From: Gamarada debralockiae
Taxonomy: Eukaryota > Ascomycota > Leotiomycetes > Helotiales > Hyphodiscaceae
NCBI GenBank assembly: GCA_002803225.1
Contig: NXFV01000305.1
Location: forward strand, 1 to 43,768
Reading direction: 5' to 3'
DNA: 43,768 nucleotides
Shown here: piece after piece, positions 21,727 through 32,577 of the stretch
How the letters are laid out: every line of letters begins with the position of its first letter
Position numbering within the stretch: the first letter of the stretch is position 1
The notes under the pieces: generated by a model
Told to the model about the DNA's origin: nothing
The model's database searches: none
The model's input: the letters and a program-made list of their open reading frames with translations, nothing else
Position numbers and translations under genes: made by a program

Positions 21727-24700
21727 AGACCCGTCAACTGCGGGCCACGTTGCGTCGGGCGAATATCGGGCACTTCAAGCTCCAAAGAGTCTCAAAATAT
21801 ATACAAGCTCTCTTCAATGACCTTAAATGGCAACATAAAAAGACGAATGGTATCAAAAGAAAGCACGGGAAGAGAACTGGGGAAGGACGCGGGGTAAGAT
21901 ATAAAGATGCCATCCGGAAGCAGAAGCTCGATACAGGCGTGATTAATGAGCACCGTTTGGCCGCTGATCACTTCCTGGCAGCTGGTGGAACAAAGCTTCC
22001 GCTGCCATCTTCCTGACCAGCCCCTGATGTTTCCAATTTCGCCGCATTAGCTTGGCAGGGAGTAAACTGCGGTACGTCGTGGGGACGTGGCCTCCGCACA
22101 GGCTAACGCGGCCTCTGACGCGTGTAAATTTCAAACCCCGGGTCGAGTCGTGTCGCGCGCACGCCAGCATCGTCCAAAGCGCCGGAAACTTCCAGCAGAG
22201 CAATAATTGTTGATGGTGCTTCCCATCATCCGAAAGATGGTGGACAATTGGAATGAGGAGAATCTGTTGAGGTTTGTGGGGATGAGTGGCGCAGAGATGG
22301 AGGGGAGAGGAGAGGAGAGGATAGGAAAGGAAAGGAAAGAAAGAAACAGCAAGTTGCGTCATTCAGCGAGCGAACGCCCCTGCAAGGTCCAGAAATTGCC
22401 ACAACGCCTCCCAAAAGCTTCAATCTAATGCCAAGCTTAAAATAAGCATATGAACAGATTGGGACAAAATTGAGATGGGAGATACTCGGGAAGGAACGTG
22501 CCATGCAAGGAAAACCGAAAGAGCTGGGGCCTGGGAAATGAACTCCGAATTTGAGCCTCACTGGCTTTGGCCAAAGGTTTTTGTTCCTCGTCTGTTATTA
22601 CTTCAGGCAAATTAATATAGATTTCTTCTCTGTAGGACTCGCTTGAGTTTGTACTTGGTGTTGTTGAAAGCAAATGGTTGTGTCTGAAATTGATAAGGCC
22701 GTTGAGATTCCTATCAAAATTATGGAGCCTTGTGATGTGAGCCAGATTCCTGGATTTCTTATTTGAGGAGTGTTTCATCTGTTGTAGATTTTATGGAATG
22801 TTTTGGTATCCAATTAGATGCAACCCCTCCTTTGGAAATCTCTGTCTGGCCAATCCTTTCACGATGACGACACAATTGAGCTTCCTACCCTTGCCACAAT
22901 ACAATTATTTACTGGCACTTCTTCAAAACTCCGAGGTGGCGCATTGTATTTCTCATTGAAGAACTCCAATGCATCTGTTCGAGAACTTCAGGGTAAGCGA
23001 TCGGGACTTCATTCTTGATGCCATTGGCCAGTCTTCCCCTTACAGATCTAACCTCTTTAAGCATCACCTCGCCTCTCAGACCCTCAGTTCACACATGCAA
23101 TATCCACGTGCCAATTAGCAAATGCAAGTTCTCGGGTAGAGGATCCCCTGCGGTCCACGAGGTGGAGAAATTGTTGTCAATGATGGGGGTGGTCTGGGTC
23201 CTCAGTGGCTTCAATTTTGACACTAGGTGACTCCGCATTACCTGCATTATCGAGCCTTATCGGATCTCACAAGCCCCAGCTCGTGGTCTCCACGATGAAG
23301 GAAGTGTCTGCCGGTGGGGTTTTCACTCGAACTCGAGGGCCAATTCTGCCCCGCAACCCACGCAGTTGTGGGAAACACCCTCACATCCCCGCAAAGACCC
23401 AATACAGAGGATAGTCCATTTAGTCCCTTGCCGAAGCTCCCGTATCTAGGGTTCTATGAGAGGACGCTAGCCGCTTTCTCGGCCCCGAAAACTGTGGTGT
23501 ACAATAACGGAGACGAAAATAGACGACTTCTTTTCCTCAACCGTCATCCGAAGCTTACAGGAGAAGAGAGGAAACTTTTAGTGTTGCATAGTTAGGGCTT
23601 GATTTCCGTTAGACAAGCCTGAGTCTTTGTAAACCCTAAATTTCTTCCAAGTAAACTCAAGCAATCGGTGAAGCAAGCTCTCAGCCTGCTGGATTGTCGG
23701 GAATGTGATTATTGGGCAACCGCTTGACGCCAAATTTGATGTAACTACAGGCACAGTCCACAAACGAAATAGATGGGTCTTATAGTCGATAAAAGCTTCC
23801 GTTCTTCCTGACTCTCTGAAGGTAAGAATCATTTCCAATATATTCATTTCATTACCTTTGTATCTATATTACTTATTGTCTTATTAACCCAGAAATCCTG
23901 ACTCCAAGGATTTGGGAATGGTTGCAGGCGCCAGGCGGAAAATCTGAAGACAGTATCCTTTCGTCTCTTAACTTCTCTGTTGATACTGTATTTTGGATTA
24001 ACACTCCCATCATGGCAGCTATTTCACAGCTATCATCACGGCTCTTGAGAAATCAATATACCCTACTTTGGATGAGCTTGATGACTGTGGCAACCTACCA
24101 AAGCTCAACCGGCTTCTCCACATTCCCTCCGGTGCGAGTAACTGATACGAGGAGGAGTATTCCAACTACCACCATTAAACGGACGAGATGAACGAAGTTG
24201 AGAGATCAACTTGAGGATTTGAGAGAAGGAACTTTACAATCTTTGAGGGAAAATAGAAAATATCTCACCCACTCACCACCACCACTCGAGCCAGGTGTCT
24301 TTGGCTTGATTTGGGAGATTGCGAGCATGGAGTGCGAGGATCAGAATGGGATTTATTGCGGACTCGTAAGCCCAATTTTCTTGGATATTGCCTTTATTGT
24401 GGCTAATACTATAGTCAGAACTCGCGAAAACCGACCAGAGCAAGAGGAGGCAGAGCGACGACAACAATGACAACAAGAAGGGCAAGAAAAAGCCCCTTCA
24501 ATAACCACCCTACAGAGAGGCAAGAAGTCTGTTAAGTGTCGAAGCCATGGCTGATAAGAAGGAACCAGCCCGCTCCCACTAAGAAGCTGCTCAAAAGTCA
24601 AGGTATCTGCCACAAAAGAAGTTGGATGACTGCCTTTACTTTCAATTGGATGATAGACCACCCTATATTATGGCACCATGTAGCATGAAGCTACCTTTCG

Positions 24701-25192
24701 TGCACTTTTCCGCTCTGGTATTAGCCGGTGCACATGCGCACTTGGAACAGGAACTGCGCGACAAGTCAACTCGCTCACCGCCTACCCTCCCTCAGATATA
24801 AAAAGTCACAGGATAGGAGTATTCCTAGATCTCAGTAGATGTACCGCTCAAAATACCGGTGTTCTTTTACTAACTTAGTTGGTAGGTTGCTTCTACTTGT
24901 ATTAACCTCGGAGGCATGGATCACCTAGAGCACGGAAAGGTGAAGGAAGCAATCAAAAGCTCTATTTGTCCCACGATATTCCTGTACTAGCAAGAGCAGG
25001 GAGAGCAAGGAGGGCACCAGTATAGAGGAGAGAAGTAGACCCGCATTCGATTTAGTTACAGACGACAACCCCTTTAACCTGGATTAGAATCGCGGGATCC
25101 CAGGCGAAACATGAACTACCTACACTAGGGGTTGGATGGTCAAGATTATACTGAAGCAGAAGGTGTTGAAGGGAAGAATAGTCCTCAATCTA
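21727..25192. other. Gene-poor stretch with low-complexity DNA
   Basis: Start side: promoter of the MFS gene, with GTGGGGA at 22079-22085. A purine tract of GAGAGG/GGAAA repeats covers about 22295-22350. ORFs near 22818-23600, 23847-23578 (minus) and 24198-24470 have no recognised motif and no plausible ATG-plus-splice model. The last reads well internally (90 codons, TTG start only) and might be a gene remnant. I call no gene except the short ORF listed separately at 24685. Confidence 0.4.
24685..24801 (+). CDS. Short secreted-type ORF, possible 5' remnant of a secreted enzyme
   Basis: A 38-codon ORF starting M-K-L-P-F-V-H-F-S-A-L-V-L-A-G, then A-H-A-H-L-E-Q-E-L-R-D. This reads as a signal peptide with an A-H-A cleavage region and a polar start of a mature chain, similar in style to the N-termini of fungal secreted intradiol-type dioxygenases and hydrolases. 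It stops at once (TAA) with no clear donor, so it is either a tiny secreted peptide or a truncated relic. The family guess rests on a very short stretch. Confidence 0.3.
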   Translation: MKLPFVHFSALVLAGAHAHLEQELRDKSTRSPPTLPQI

Positions 25193-25592
25193 CGAAGGTT
25201 CTCGCAAAAAGTCTTGACCGTACAGGGTATGGGCGCTGTAAGCACGCTATAAGGCCCTGGAAAGTAGTGCCCTGGAAAGATATTGGTGCACTGAAAGGCC
25301 TGTAACTTCGATGGCCCTGTAGCTCTACCCTGTAAATTACTGATTTACAGCGATTAAAGAACTGTAGTTGCCATGCCAGCGCTGTGGCTTAAGCGCTGAG
25401 CAAGCGACTCCAGTGAGTAGCTACAGGCGGATTATCTAGAGTTGACTCTACCCTGTAGAAGATTACGAATATAGCGGTCAAAGTGCTGTAGTTGCCTGCC
25501 AGCGCGGTATCTTAAGCCTCGAAGAAGCGACTACAGTGCGTCATTACAGGCTTAACATTTTGTACGGCCAAGACTTTTTGCGGGAACCTTCG
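25193..25592. mobile_element. MITE-like non-autonomous element, TA target duplication, 32-bp terminal inverted repeats
   Basis: Both ends carry a 32-bp inverted repeat (25193-25224 and 25561-25592), matching at 30 of 32 positions. Each begins CGAAGGTT and continues CGCAAAAAGTCTTG, with a final CCGTACA. The outside dinucleotides are TA at 25191-25192 and TA at 25593-25594, as expected for Tc1/mariner-type insertion. The element is exactly 400 bp and has no coding potential. Inside are two imperfect copies of a 106-bp unit and about a dozen CTGTA/TACAG motifs. Its repeats do not match the Tc1 terminus at 408-442, so a different transposase probably moves it. Confidence 0.85.
25323..25551. repeat. 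Imperfect direct duplication of about 106 bp inside the MITE
   Basis: Copy 1 is 25323-25428 and copy 2 is 25446-25551, separated by 17 bp. Both start CTCTACCCTGTA and contain CTGTAGTTGCC, CCAGCGC, CTTAAGC and AAGCGACT in order, and end in TACAGGC. Copy 1 also has an 8-bp hairpin (CTGTAAAT ... ATTTACAG). Confidence 0.8.
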
Positions 25593-25594
25593 TA

Positions 25595-26161
25595 CACGAA
25601 ACCTGAATCTACTTGCATTATTTCTAGTCTCCTGGTTATCAACACCGAGAATACAGAGGCAAAAGGGTGATTATGATGTCATGTACGAGGGAGAGCAATA
25701 AAAACAAGTGAAGTTGTTGCCAAATACAAGTCTGTTCCTTTATTAGTAGTTGACCTTTCGGTACTGGCTTATAAATTCAATGAATTGAAGTGGTGCGCTG
25801 AAAGTCGTCATCGTATGAGGCAATGAACTTACTGAAATACTTACCAAATTGGTATCTTTAATTGTATAAGAGACATTTTAGAATTTAGAAAACTAATCGA
25901 ATAGGTAAGACTTTCGTATCAGATATACAGTACCAATCAAGGAAATACTAACGCTCTATTTTTGACATCCGAATACTCGACACTTTCTTCTGCACTTTAC
26001 AGAGAATATATTTCATTATCTGCAAAAACGAAAGAAATATTGAAGATAATCCATAGTATATAGAACAAGCTGCCCCAATGCCTCCCTATCAATGTCGCTT
26101 TGATGTTGCTTTAGAGCTGAACCAGATCACATGCGACACTATAGCACAGATCCAACGGCTT
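25595..26161. other. AT-rich intergenic stretch
   Basis: Nothing recognisable. This is the downstream region of the minus-strand oxygenase gene. Confidence 0.5.
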
Positions 26162-27266
26162 TTAGTCAGAAAATATCAACATTCTGACTTCCAGACTTTC
26201 TCTCTCCAAATGAGCAAACTCTTCACCAAGCGAGAAGGCGGCATGGACGCAAACTTGTATCTGTTCAGTCCTTTCATGTTTGCTGTTTCCTTCTGGAGGA
26301 TCACTTACATTTTGCAGCCACATCTTCCCGAGAGTCTGCAACTTTCAAGAAGACCACCTCGTCGGGTTGTTGCTCTGGTAAGAAGTACCATTTGTACTTG
26401 GCGGGATTTGGTAAAGCCCAAAGCCCTTCACCAATGTATTCGCGACGAACTCGATCCCCTGCGACAAGATCCTCTTGGTTGACAGTGCGGCTATCGCAGA
26501 AGGCCAAAGGGTAGTTCTCAACCTTTCGGAGTGGCCTCCAAACACTTGTGCACGTGCCTTTGTCAGCTTGTTCTAGAACTAATTTATTCAAACCCACTTG
26601 ATTAATCGGAACGGTTTCTTCAACAATTCTGCTGCCTCATCTGGGTGATGAAACTTGATCATTGTTCTACACCCGTTAAGACTACAGTCTGCACAATGTT
26701 CTTCTCAGCCAACATTATTCGCAAGAGAGGATAGACTTTCTAACCAACGTGAGGCTGAGTCGCGGGCTTGAGGGCCTCGATTGGGTTCTTAAGGTCAATA
26801 ACTCTGGGAAACTGGCTTGAGCTATCCCGAATCTGGAGATATCAGTATCGAATTACGATTGCAAAGACGGAGACGTAATACGTACTCTCCAGTCGTAAGC
26901 GACCACTCTATCTGCTCCTTCGACTTCTTGTTGGACGAAATTTTCCATTTCTGGGACGTAATATTTCTTTATGGCATCTCTGTCATGCCAGTCGCGGAAG
27001 TTGGTTGCATGCTTACGCAAGATGAAACCATGAACATCGAGTTCGAACTGGTTTTCCCTTCCTCGGACACTCTCGACGTTCTCGGGGACTGTTGAAGGCT
27101 TGAAAGAAAAGTTGCATCGCTGCGAATCTGGGTGGTCTTTTGGGATGTCAAACAGAATCTCATAAGGCTTTTCTTTTAAATGCAGAGGCTGCCATTCAAA
27201 GTATCTGAAAACAGCTCCATTGAAGTCATGGTTTGTGGAAAAGTAAGGAGCAGTCGCGGTTGCCAT
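26162..27266 (-). CDS. CmcJ/NvfI/AsaB-type non-haem Fe(II) hydroxylase or desaturase
   Basis: Five exons on the minus strand: 27266-26886, 26832-26745, 26688-26598, 26544-26309, 26253-26162. They total 888 nt, or 295 residues, the usual family length. Visible family marks: F-E-L-D-V-H-G-F-I-L near residue 80, an A-Y-D-W-R strand, P-H-V-D (His155 and Asp157, the HxD iron ligands, with intron 2 splitting the Asp codon), I-N-V-W-R-P-L, and V-H-A-A-F (His269, distal iron ligand) with Arg283 in E-R-E-S-L-E-V-R as a likely 2-oxoglutarate contact. Relatives include 7-alpha-cephem methoxylase P8-chain-like proteins, GA4 desaturase and meroterpenoid oxygenases. The last intron uses a TACAAG acceptor. 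All key residues remain, so it is likely active. Confidence 0.88.
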
Positions 27267-27806
27267 GTTCTTCAGCTGTGCTGTACTGTGGTTCAGAGGA
27301 TAAACTAAGAGAAAGTTTCAAAGCCTCCCTCTTTGGACCTGACGGGACCTCTAAAGCTGTCCCCCCATGCCCACCCTTCATGTTCAAAAGCATCTGCAGA
27401 GCCCCAAAGCGGGGTAAGCAAAGGATGCAACTAGTTTCGCAGCCCATACGCGGGATAGGATAAGTGTTGATGTTTTTATTCGCTGAAAGGCAAATATCCC
27501 ACGAAAGATGCAGATCCGGCTAATCATCTGGTGATCCTCAACGGTGAGGCTGCAGAAGTATGTCCAATAGGGATCGCATATCCATTACAGGAAGTCAACT
27601 GATCATGTAATTTGTAATTTGTGAAAAGGCTGTGAAGAAGCAATTTACAACCAATATCCAATCACAACACCCTTCAACCCCCCTGTAACATAAAAGGATG
27701 AGATAGTTGGCAGCGATAAAGCTCGAAGAACTAAGAAGTCCTCCCTCAGGCAAGATTTGCTGTTTCGTCAAGTTGTTACTCTATATATGGAGAGTTTAGT
27801 GCTTAC
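27267..27806. other. Intergenic between two minus-strand genes
   Basis: Upstream region of the oxygenase gene. No gene seen. Confidence 0.5.
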
Positions 27807-28031
27807 CTAAAGGCTTTGGTTGTGAAATTCGTTCTCGACTCCTGCTGTAAAGAGGTCCACGTCGAGATTCTTGCCCTTGTACTTCTCCAGTTCAGGGGCG
27901 GCGATATTCTCCCAAGGCCGAACTCGTCCATCTGCCTTCTTCTCTTCTTCAGTTGGTGCGCCGGGAGTCTCTTGGAAAACCTGGTCGGTTTGTGTCTCTA
28001 CCTCGCCATTCTTTGGTTCTTGTCCAGTCAT
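27807..28031 (-). CDS. Small acidic hydrophilic protein, 74 residues, unknown
   Basis: An intronless ORF with even codon use. It begins M-T-G-Q-E-P-K-N-G-E, is rich in Glu, Lys and Asp, and has no hydrophobic segment. The second half is better structured (V-R-P-W-E-N-I-A-A-P-E-L-E-K-Y-K-G-K and a C-terminal D-L-F-T-A-G-V-E-N-E-F). I do not recognise the family. A TATA-like box (28052-28061, minus) lies only about 21 nt before the ATG, closer than usual. It is upstream of the oxygenase on the same strand, with 540 bp between. Confidence 0.5.
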   Translation of the reverse strand: MTGQEPKNGEVETQTDQVFQETPGAPTEEEKKADGRVRPWENIAAPELEKYKGKNLDVDLFTAGVENEFHNQSL

Positions 28032-28650
28032 GTTGAGAAATTTTCCAATCTCATATATAAATGGCGAAGACGAGATTGATTTCTTGCGTGAACTTCAGTG
28101 TTCGAAAAAATTACCAGAGGGGGGAGTTGTAGGTGAAAGATTTGCAACAAAGTTGGAAGAGGGAGGTTATAGCACCGGATACTTATGTATAAAGTTGCCT
28201 TGTCGCTTTCACACTAGGCTGTGTGTGTATCAAGTGCACCCCAACCCCCCGCCCCCACCAACAACACACCTCTTTCCTTTATGTAAGCTTATCATTTTTG
28301 ACAACCCTGCAGAGGCAAGCAATAATACCATACTTGTACATCCATAAAAGCAAAGAGTCCGTCTGATTTGTTAACCACCAGAACGCATTCACATGAATAT
28401 TCCACCTAAATTTCCCCCAGCAAGGCGTGGGGGAGTGTGTGAGTTTGTACAAACGTATTGCGCCCCACCGTATCAGTGAGGAGAGAGTCGACAAGACATG
28501 ATCACATGCTAAGGATATTGTTGCCAGAGGTTAAGAATAAAACCCCATGCATCTACACTTACAGCTCATGCTGGGGCTATTTGTCTGGATTAAAGCCCCG
28601 CAACTTTAGCTAGGGAGAAGGGAGGTAGCGAATTTGACCGTTCTTTTCCC
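28032..28650. other. Intergenic
   Basis: Holds a C-rich tract (28241-28260) and the downstream region of the NLR-like gene. No gene seen. Confidence 0.5.
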
Positions 28651-31600
28651 CTAGAAAATCTCGACCTGTTCTTCCAGTGGACTCTTTTGGGCGAGTTGTT
28701 TTGATTTGCGAAAGTTGGCGATCCGAAATTCAGCCGATACGAGGTAGTCATACACAGCGTCTTCATCATGAATGTCGAAATTATCAAGCTTAGGTGGATC
28801 CAGAGCAATGAGCCGCTGCATCGACGACGTCGCTTCGGCGTTGAGTTGATCCGCCTCTTTCAAAAGAGCCATTTCTCCTGTGCCCAGAGCCACGTTGCGT
28901 CGTAAAGTCTCCGAAAGATAGTGCTGCGCTCTCGTGATGGTCTCTTCATTCAAGGATGCTCGGGCGTCGGGGTGCAACACTTGTTTAATGATAGACCTAC
29001 AGTGACAGGGTATTAGTTACTTAAGTGGTTCTCCAGGAAAGGGAAAGGAAAACTTACAAAGCGCTTCCATAATCCTTCTGGTATAAATAGAATATCCCAA
29101 GTGCGAGATGAGCTTGTAGCGTGAGAAACGAGTTTTTACCGCAGACCTTTTCGCGGTATTCGCATACCGTATGAAGTTCTTGTATTGCTAATTGAAATTG
29201 ACCGTCGCGAAATAACATGATAATCCAGTCGAATTTGAACATGTTGGCGAGTAACGCATTGGGATCCGCAGTCCTTTGAAGCTCAGCGGAACGCCTCATA
29301 TTCTTCACTGCCTCCGAGGTGTTGCCTTCAAATGCGAGGGCGAAAGCCGTAAGTCGATAGTACTTTGCGTACTCGAATGGAATTGTATCAAAACTTCCCC
29401 ATTCATCATACTTCTTACGCGCTTCTTCGCATATTTGTCTCACGCTCTCAGTATCGTTATATTGTATATCGCTGCGGGCAATATCAACAAATGCGGCGTA
29501 GACCAGAACTTCGTCATCGTGAGTTCGCTCAGTCTCCGATTTTGTATCATACACTGATCGTCGAATGGCATAACCTTTCTTCCTCCTATCGAGAGCTTCC
29601 CTCCGACCACTAATGCCAATATGTTCGAGAATTAGTGCCAGAACGATGTGGATATTTGCTCGTAGGAGGCTATTTGCAGGGTGACCAATGCCGTCTAAGA
29701 CATCTTCGGCTGTGCGGAGAACCCGTTGTCCATCATCGGTGAGTCCACGGTCCCACATATTCATCCCCACATCATACAAGAGCTCCGCAAAAGCACATGA
29801 CGCTAAGATTCGAGGTCGGGCTCGTGAGAAAGCACGACGCAGGCTAAGCAATTGGGGCATGTGAGGCTCGGTCTTAGTCCATTTTTCTGGCTCTGCCTGT
29901 AATAGAAATGAAGCCCGCGGTATCTGCTTTCGGACGACCTCGAATGCACATTGAAAAGCCTTGTCTCTTTCGGCACAATTGTAGTTTAACTTCCCAAGGA
30001 TTCCTTCCTGCACCGAACGATGAATCGTGAATATGGCGTCATCTGGATTCTCTCTTTTGACTAACTGCCTATTGTGCAAGTCGCCTGCGATTGATAGAAA
30101 CCTGCGAGGGTATAAGTTCGATGAAACTTGTATGATTCATTAGCAAACTCACTCTTTTTGACTGTGATATTTCAGGTAGTCAAACTGATCTCCCTCCTTC
30201 TCCGGGAACAAGATTCTTTCAGATACTCCGTCAGGGTTTAAGAATGCCAGAACATAGATGAGACGCCTTCCACCATCAGACAACTCGGCCAGGGCTACGT
30301 CAAACACAGTGTTGACTGCTCGTTCGTACATCCAATTCGCACCTCCGCTCTCTTCCTGCCATATGTCGCTGGAATCCTGGAAGAGCCTCAGGTATTCTCG
30401 CATAGATGACTGTGACTGCCTGATATGACCGCTGATATGGGCTAGATATATAGGGAGACCGTCAACAAGTTGCGTGATCTTGCGTGCTTCTTCTTTCTGC
30501 CTCTCCGTCGGACTGGCAATCTTCATTTGCCATAAAAGATACTGCGTTCCGACATCTTTGTCAAAATGTGAGATAGATATATCGTGGCTCGACCATGGGG
30601 TAAGCACAGCAGGCTTTTGCGTCGTAACAATGATCGCAGATCTCGCATAGCAAGTTGTTGCCCAAAACGGCGAGATACTTTCCCAGCTTTCGACGTTGTC
30701 GAAAATAAGGAGCCAACTTTGATCTATAAGGGCCAGTAAGTAAATGTGTCTCAATGAAGCTTCTGAAATTCAACGGACCAGAATTTTTCAGCCAATTGAG
30801 GATGAGTTCCTTCTCTTTCTGACCAATGTCTTGTTCCTGTGTAAAAAGACCAATCTCTCTGCCGATTTTGCCATATGCCCGATCCAACACAACGGTTTCC
30901 TCAGCAGGGAGCCAAAAGACGCAATGATAGGAGGACCTAAACCGATATGCATACTCAATAGCAGTTTGGGTTTTGCCGACACCCCCCATGCCGTGAAGAA
31001 CGCAAGATACTGGCTCGAGCTCATGCGAAGAACCTGTAAGCAGCTGGTGCAGCTCGCTCAGAATGTTCTCCCGACCAAAGAACATGGGGTTTCTCCGGTA
31101 TGGTAACATGAAAACTGCCTGGACTTCTTTTGCCACGTAGGTAGATTGTGGGGCTATCCGAGACATTACCTGTGCATGATTTTTTTCTATTTTCTGACGG
31201 GAAGCCAAGGTCGCTTTGCTTTCAAAGAGTTGCTTGTGTTTCTCAACCTTGGAAGTAATTTCTTTCCAGTGCTTCCGATGAGAGGACGAATATAGGTTTC
31301 GAACGATGTTCCCTGACCCGAAGTATCAGATAAGCGATCAATATTAGCAACAGCTCGGCTCAACCTACTGAGTGCCCCAGAAGACAAGTATTTGGCTTGA
31401 TGAATACAAAATTCGAGGTAGTCGTCGTATAAAGAGCGCAGTACATCTCCCAGGCTAGTTTCTGAAGGATATAGATTAATGTACTCGTGAAAGTGCGGCA
31501 ACAGCTCATGAAATTGTTCAAGCAAGTGAAATGTTTCATCTAAAGAGGTTGCAAATCGACAAGCGCACTGGCGAGTACGGACAAGTCAAAACTTTGTCAA

Positions 31601-31907
31601 GTTGGGGATTAGCTCAACGAACCTCAAGAACAGCTTGCAGTCCTGCCCAGACTAGTGTCGAATACATGATAGACTGCGTTGCTGAATTAATGGCACCAGT
31701 GAAAGACCGGATGTGCTCAAAGCGTGGCACTAATTTCTCACGGACAAACTTCGCGACTCCCTTCTCAGCATAGCGATTGCAAAGATCTTCCAGAAAGGAG
31801 CTGAATTCTTGGAAGTTCTTGATGTTGATGTTCGGTGGCACTTTAAGCCTCAACAATTGAGCCTTTTTCTGGCCGACAATATCGTCCCATAATTGATTGG
31901 CGTCCAT
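28651..31907 (-). CDS. NLR-like STAND protein: DUF7708-like N-terminus, NB-ARC, TPR-like repeats
   Basis: Six exons on the minus strand: 31907-31619, 31539-31369, 31312-30779, 30723-30153, 30101-29058, 28996-28651. They total 2955 nt, or 984 residues, and all phases agree. Residues about 40-155 resemble the helical DUF7708 region of fungal NLRs (L-V-P-R-F-E-H-I-R-S-F-T-G-A-I). A charged helix near 165-205 leads to the NB-ARC domain: P-loop G-M-G-G-V-G-K-T (261-268), Walker B W-L-L-I-F-D-N (335-341), then G-L-P-I-Y-L-A and a winged-helix part. The rest is helical with a TPR-like composition. Such proteins are signal-responsive ATPases used in fungal non-self recognition and cell death (established for the class). 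The partner and trigger are unknown. Intron 1 has a weak GTTGAG donor; the others are good. It diverges from the beta-lactamase-type gene. Confidence 0.9.
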
Positions 31908-32577
31908 TCGTAATACGTTAAACTAGGATCGAAGATGCATGGTATTATCTTAAACAAGAGGTGGCCAGCGGGAGTGGGAGTGGGACAAAAATATGGGGAT
32001 GATGGATGACTTGCAGTTTTTGGGGGTGGGTAACTGAACTTTGAGATGCAGCTCTGAAGCCAGTGGCACAAAGATGCGCTCACCCTTTTTTGTACCCCTC
32101 ATTGATTATGCCTCATCACCTTAACAGGGTGACAGTAGGTGCACACGGTTTGACGTGGCGCCACTGAGGTCCTTGCCGTTGATCGCAAACTGCCTTGAGA
32201 AGGCTTTCCGACTTCATCAGGCTTCGAATGTGCTCTTTTCTCGCAGTTAATTGGCTGCACGCCGAGAGTCATCGTGAACAGTGAGTGGGTAGATTGATAT
32301 CATTACGCCCCAAATGTATTGCGAGGAAGCCTAAAGGCAAGAAAGCCTGCCTTGCATTGCATAAGGGGCGACGAATAGGGTTAAACTTGTGTTCCTCGGA
32401 ATCGCAGTTCTCGTTTCTTATCACCACGTGGATTGCGAGTTCGTGGGCCGGAGTTCCCATTCCCCAAATTTTCTCCTCTCCCAACACTACTTTTCCCCAA
32501 CCTCAACCGGAGTAGGCTGGGGAAGGAAAATCACAGACACAACCACACGCAATATTTGCCTTCATCACACTATAGCT
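31908..32577. promoter_or_regulatory. Divergent promoter region, NLR-like and beta-lactamase-type genes
   Basis: 670 bp between outward-facing start codons. No gene seen. A run of AACCACACGC-like sequence and a CTATAGCT lie just before the ATG at 32578. Confidence 0.4.

Noticed and set aside
22295..22350. Purine-rich GAGAGG/GGAAA tract as a coding or regulatory element
   Set aside because: Simple low-complexity sequence, with no gene start positioned to use it apart from the distant MFS promoter.
26078..26482. Plus-strand ORF of 134 codons starting MPPYQC
   Set aside because: It overlaps the last exons and intron of the minus-strand oxygenase, whose conserved residues and splice sites fully explain the region.
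29276..29613. Plus-strand ORFs of 82-93 codons
   Set aside because: They are antisense to the NLR-like repeats and have no recognisable features.
32389..32577. Upstream extension of the beta-lactamase-type ORF
   Set aside because: The extra 63 codons have low-complexity, UTR-like sequence, while family-like sequence begins at the ATG at 32578.
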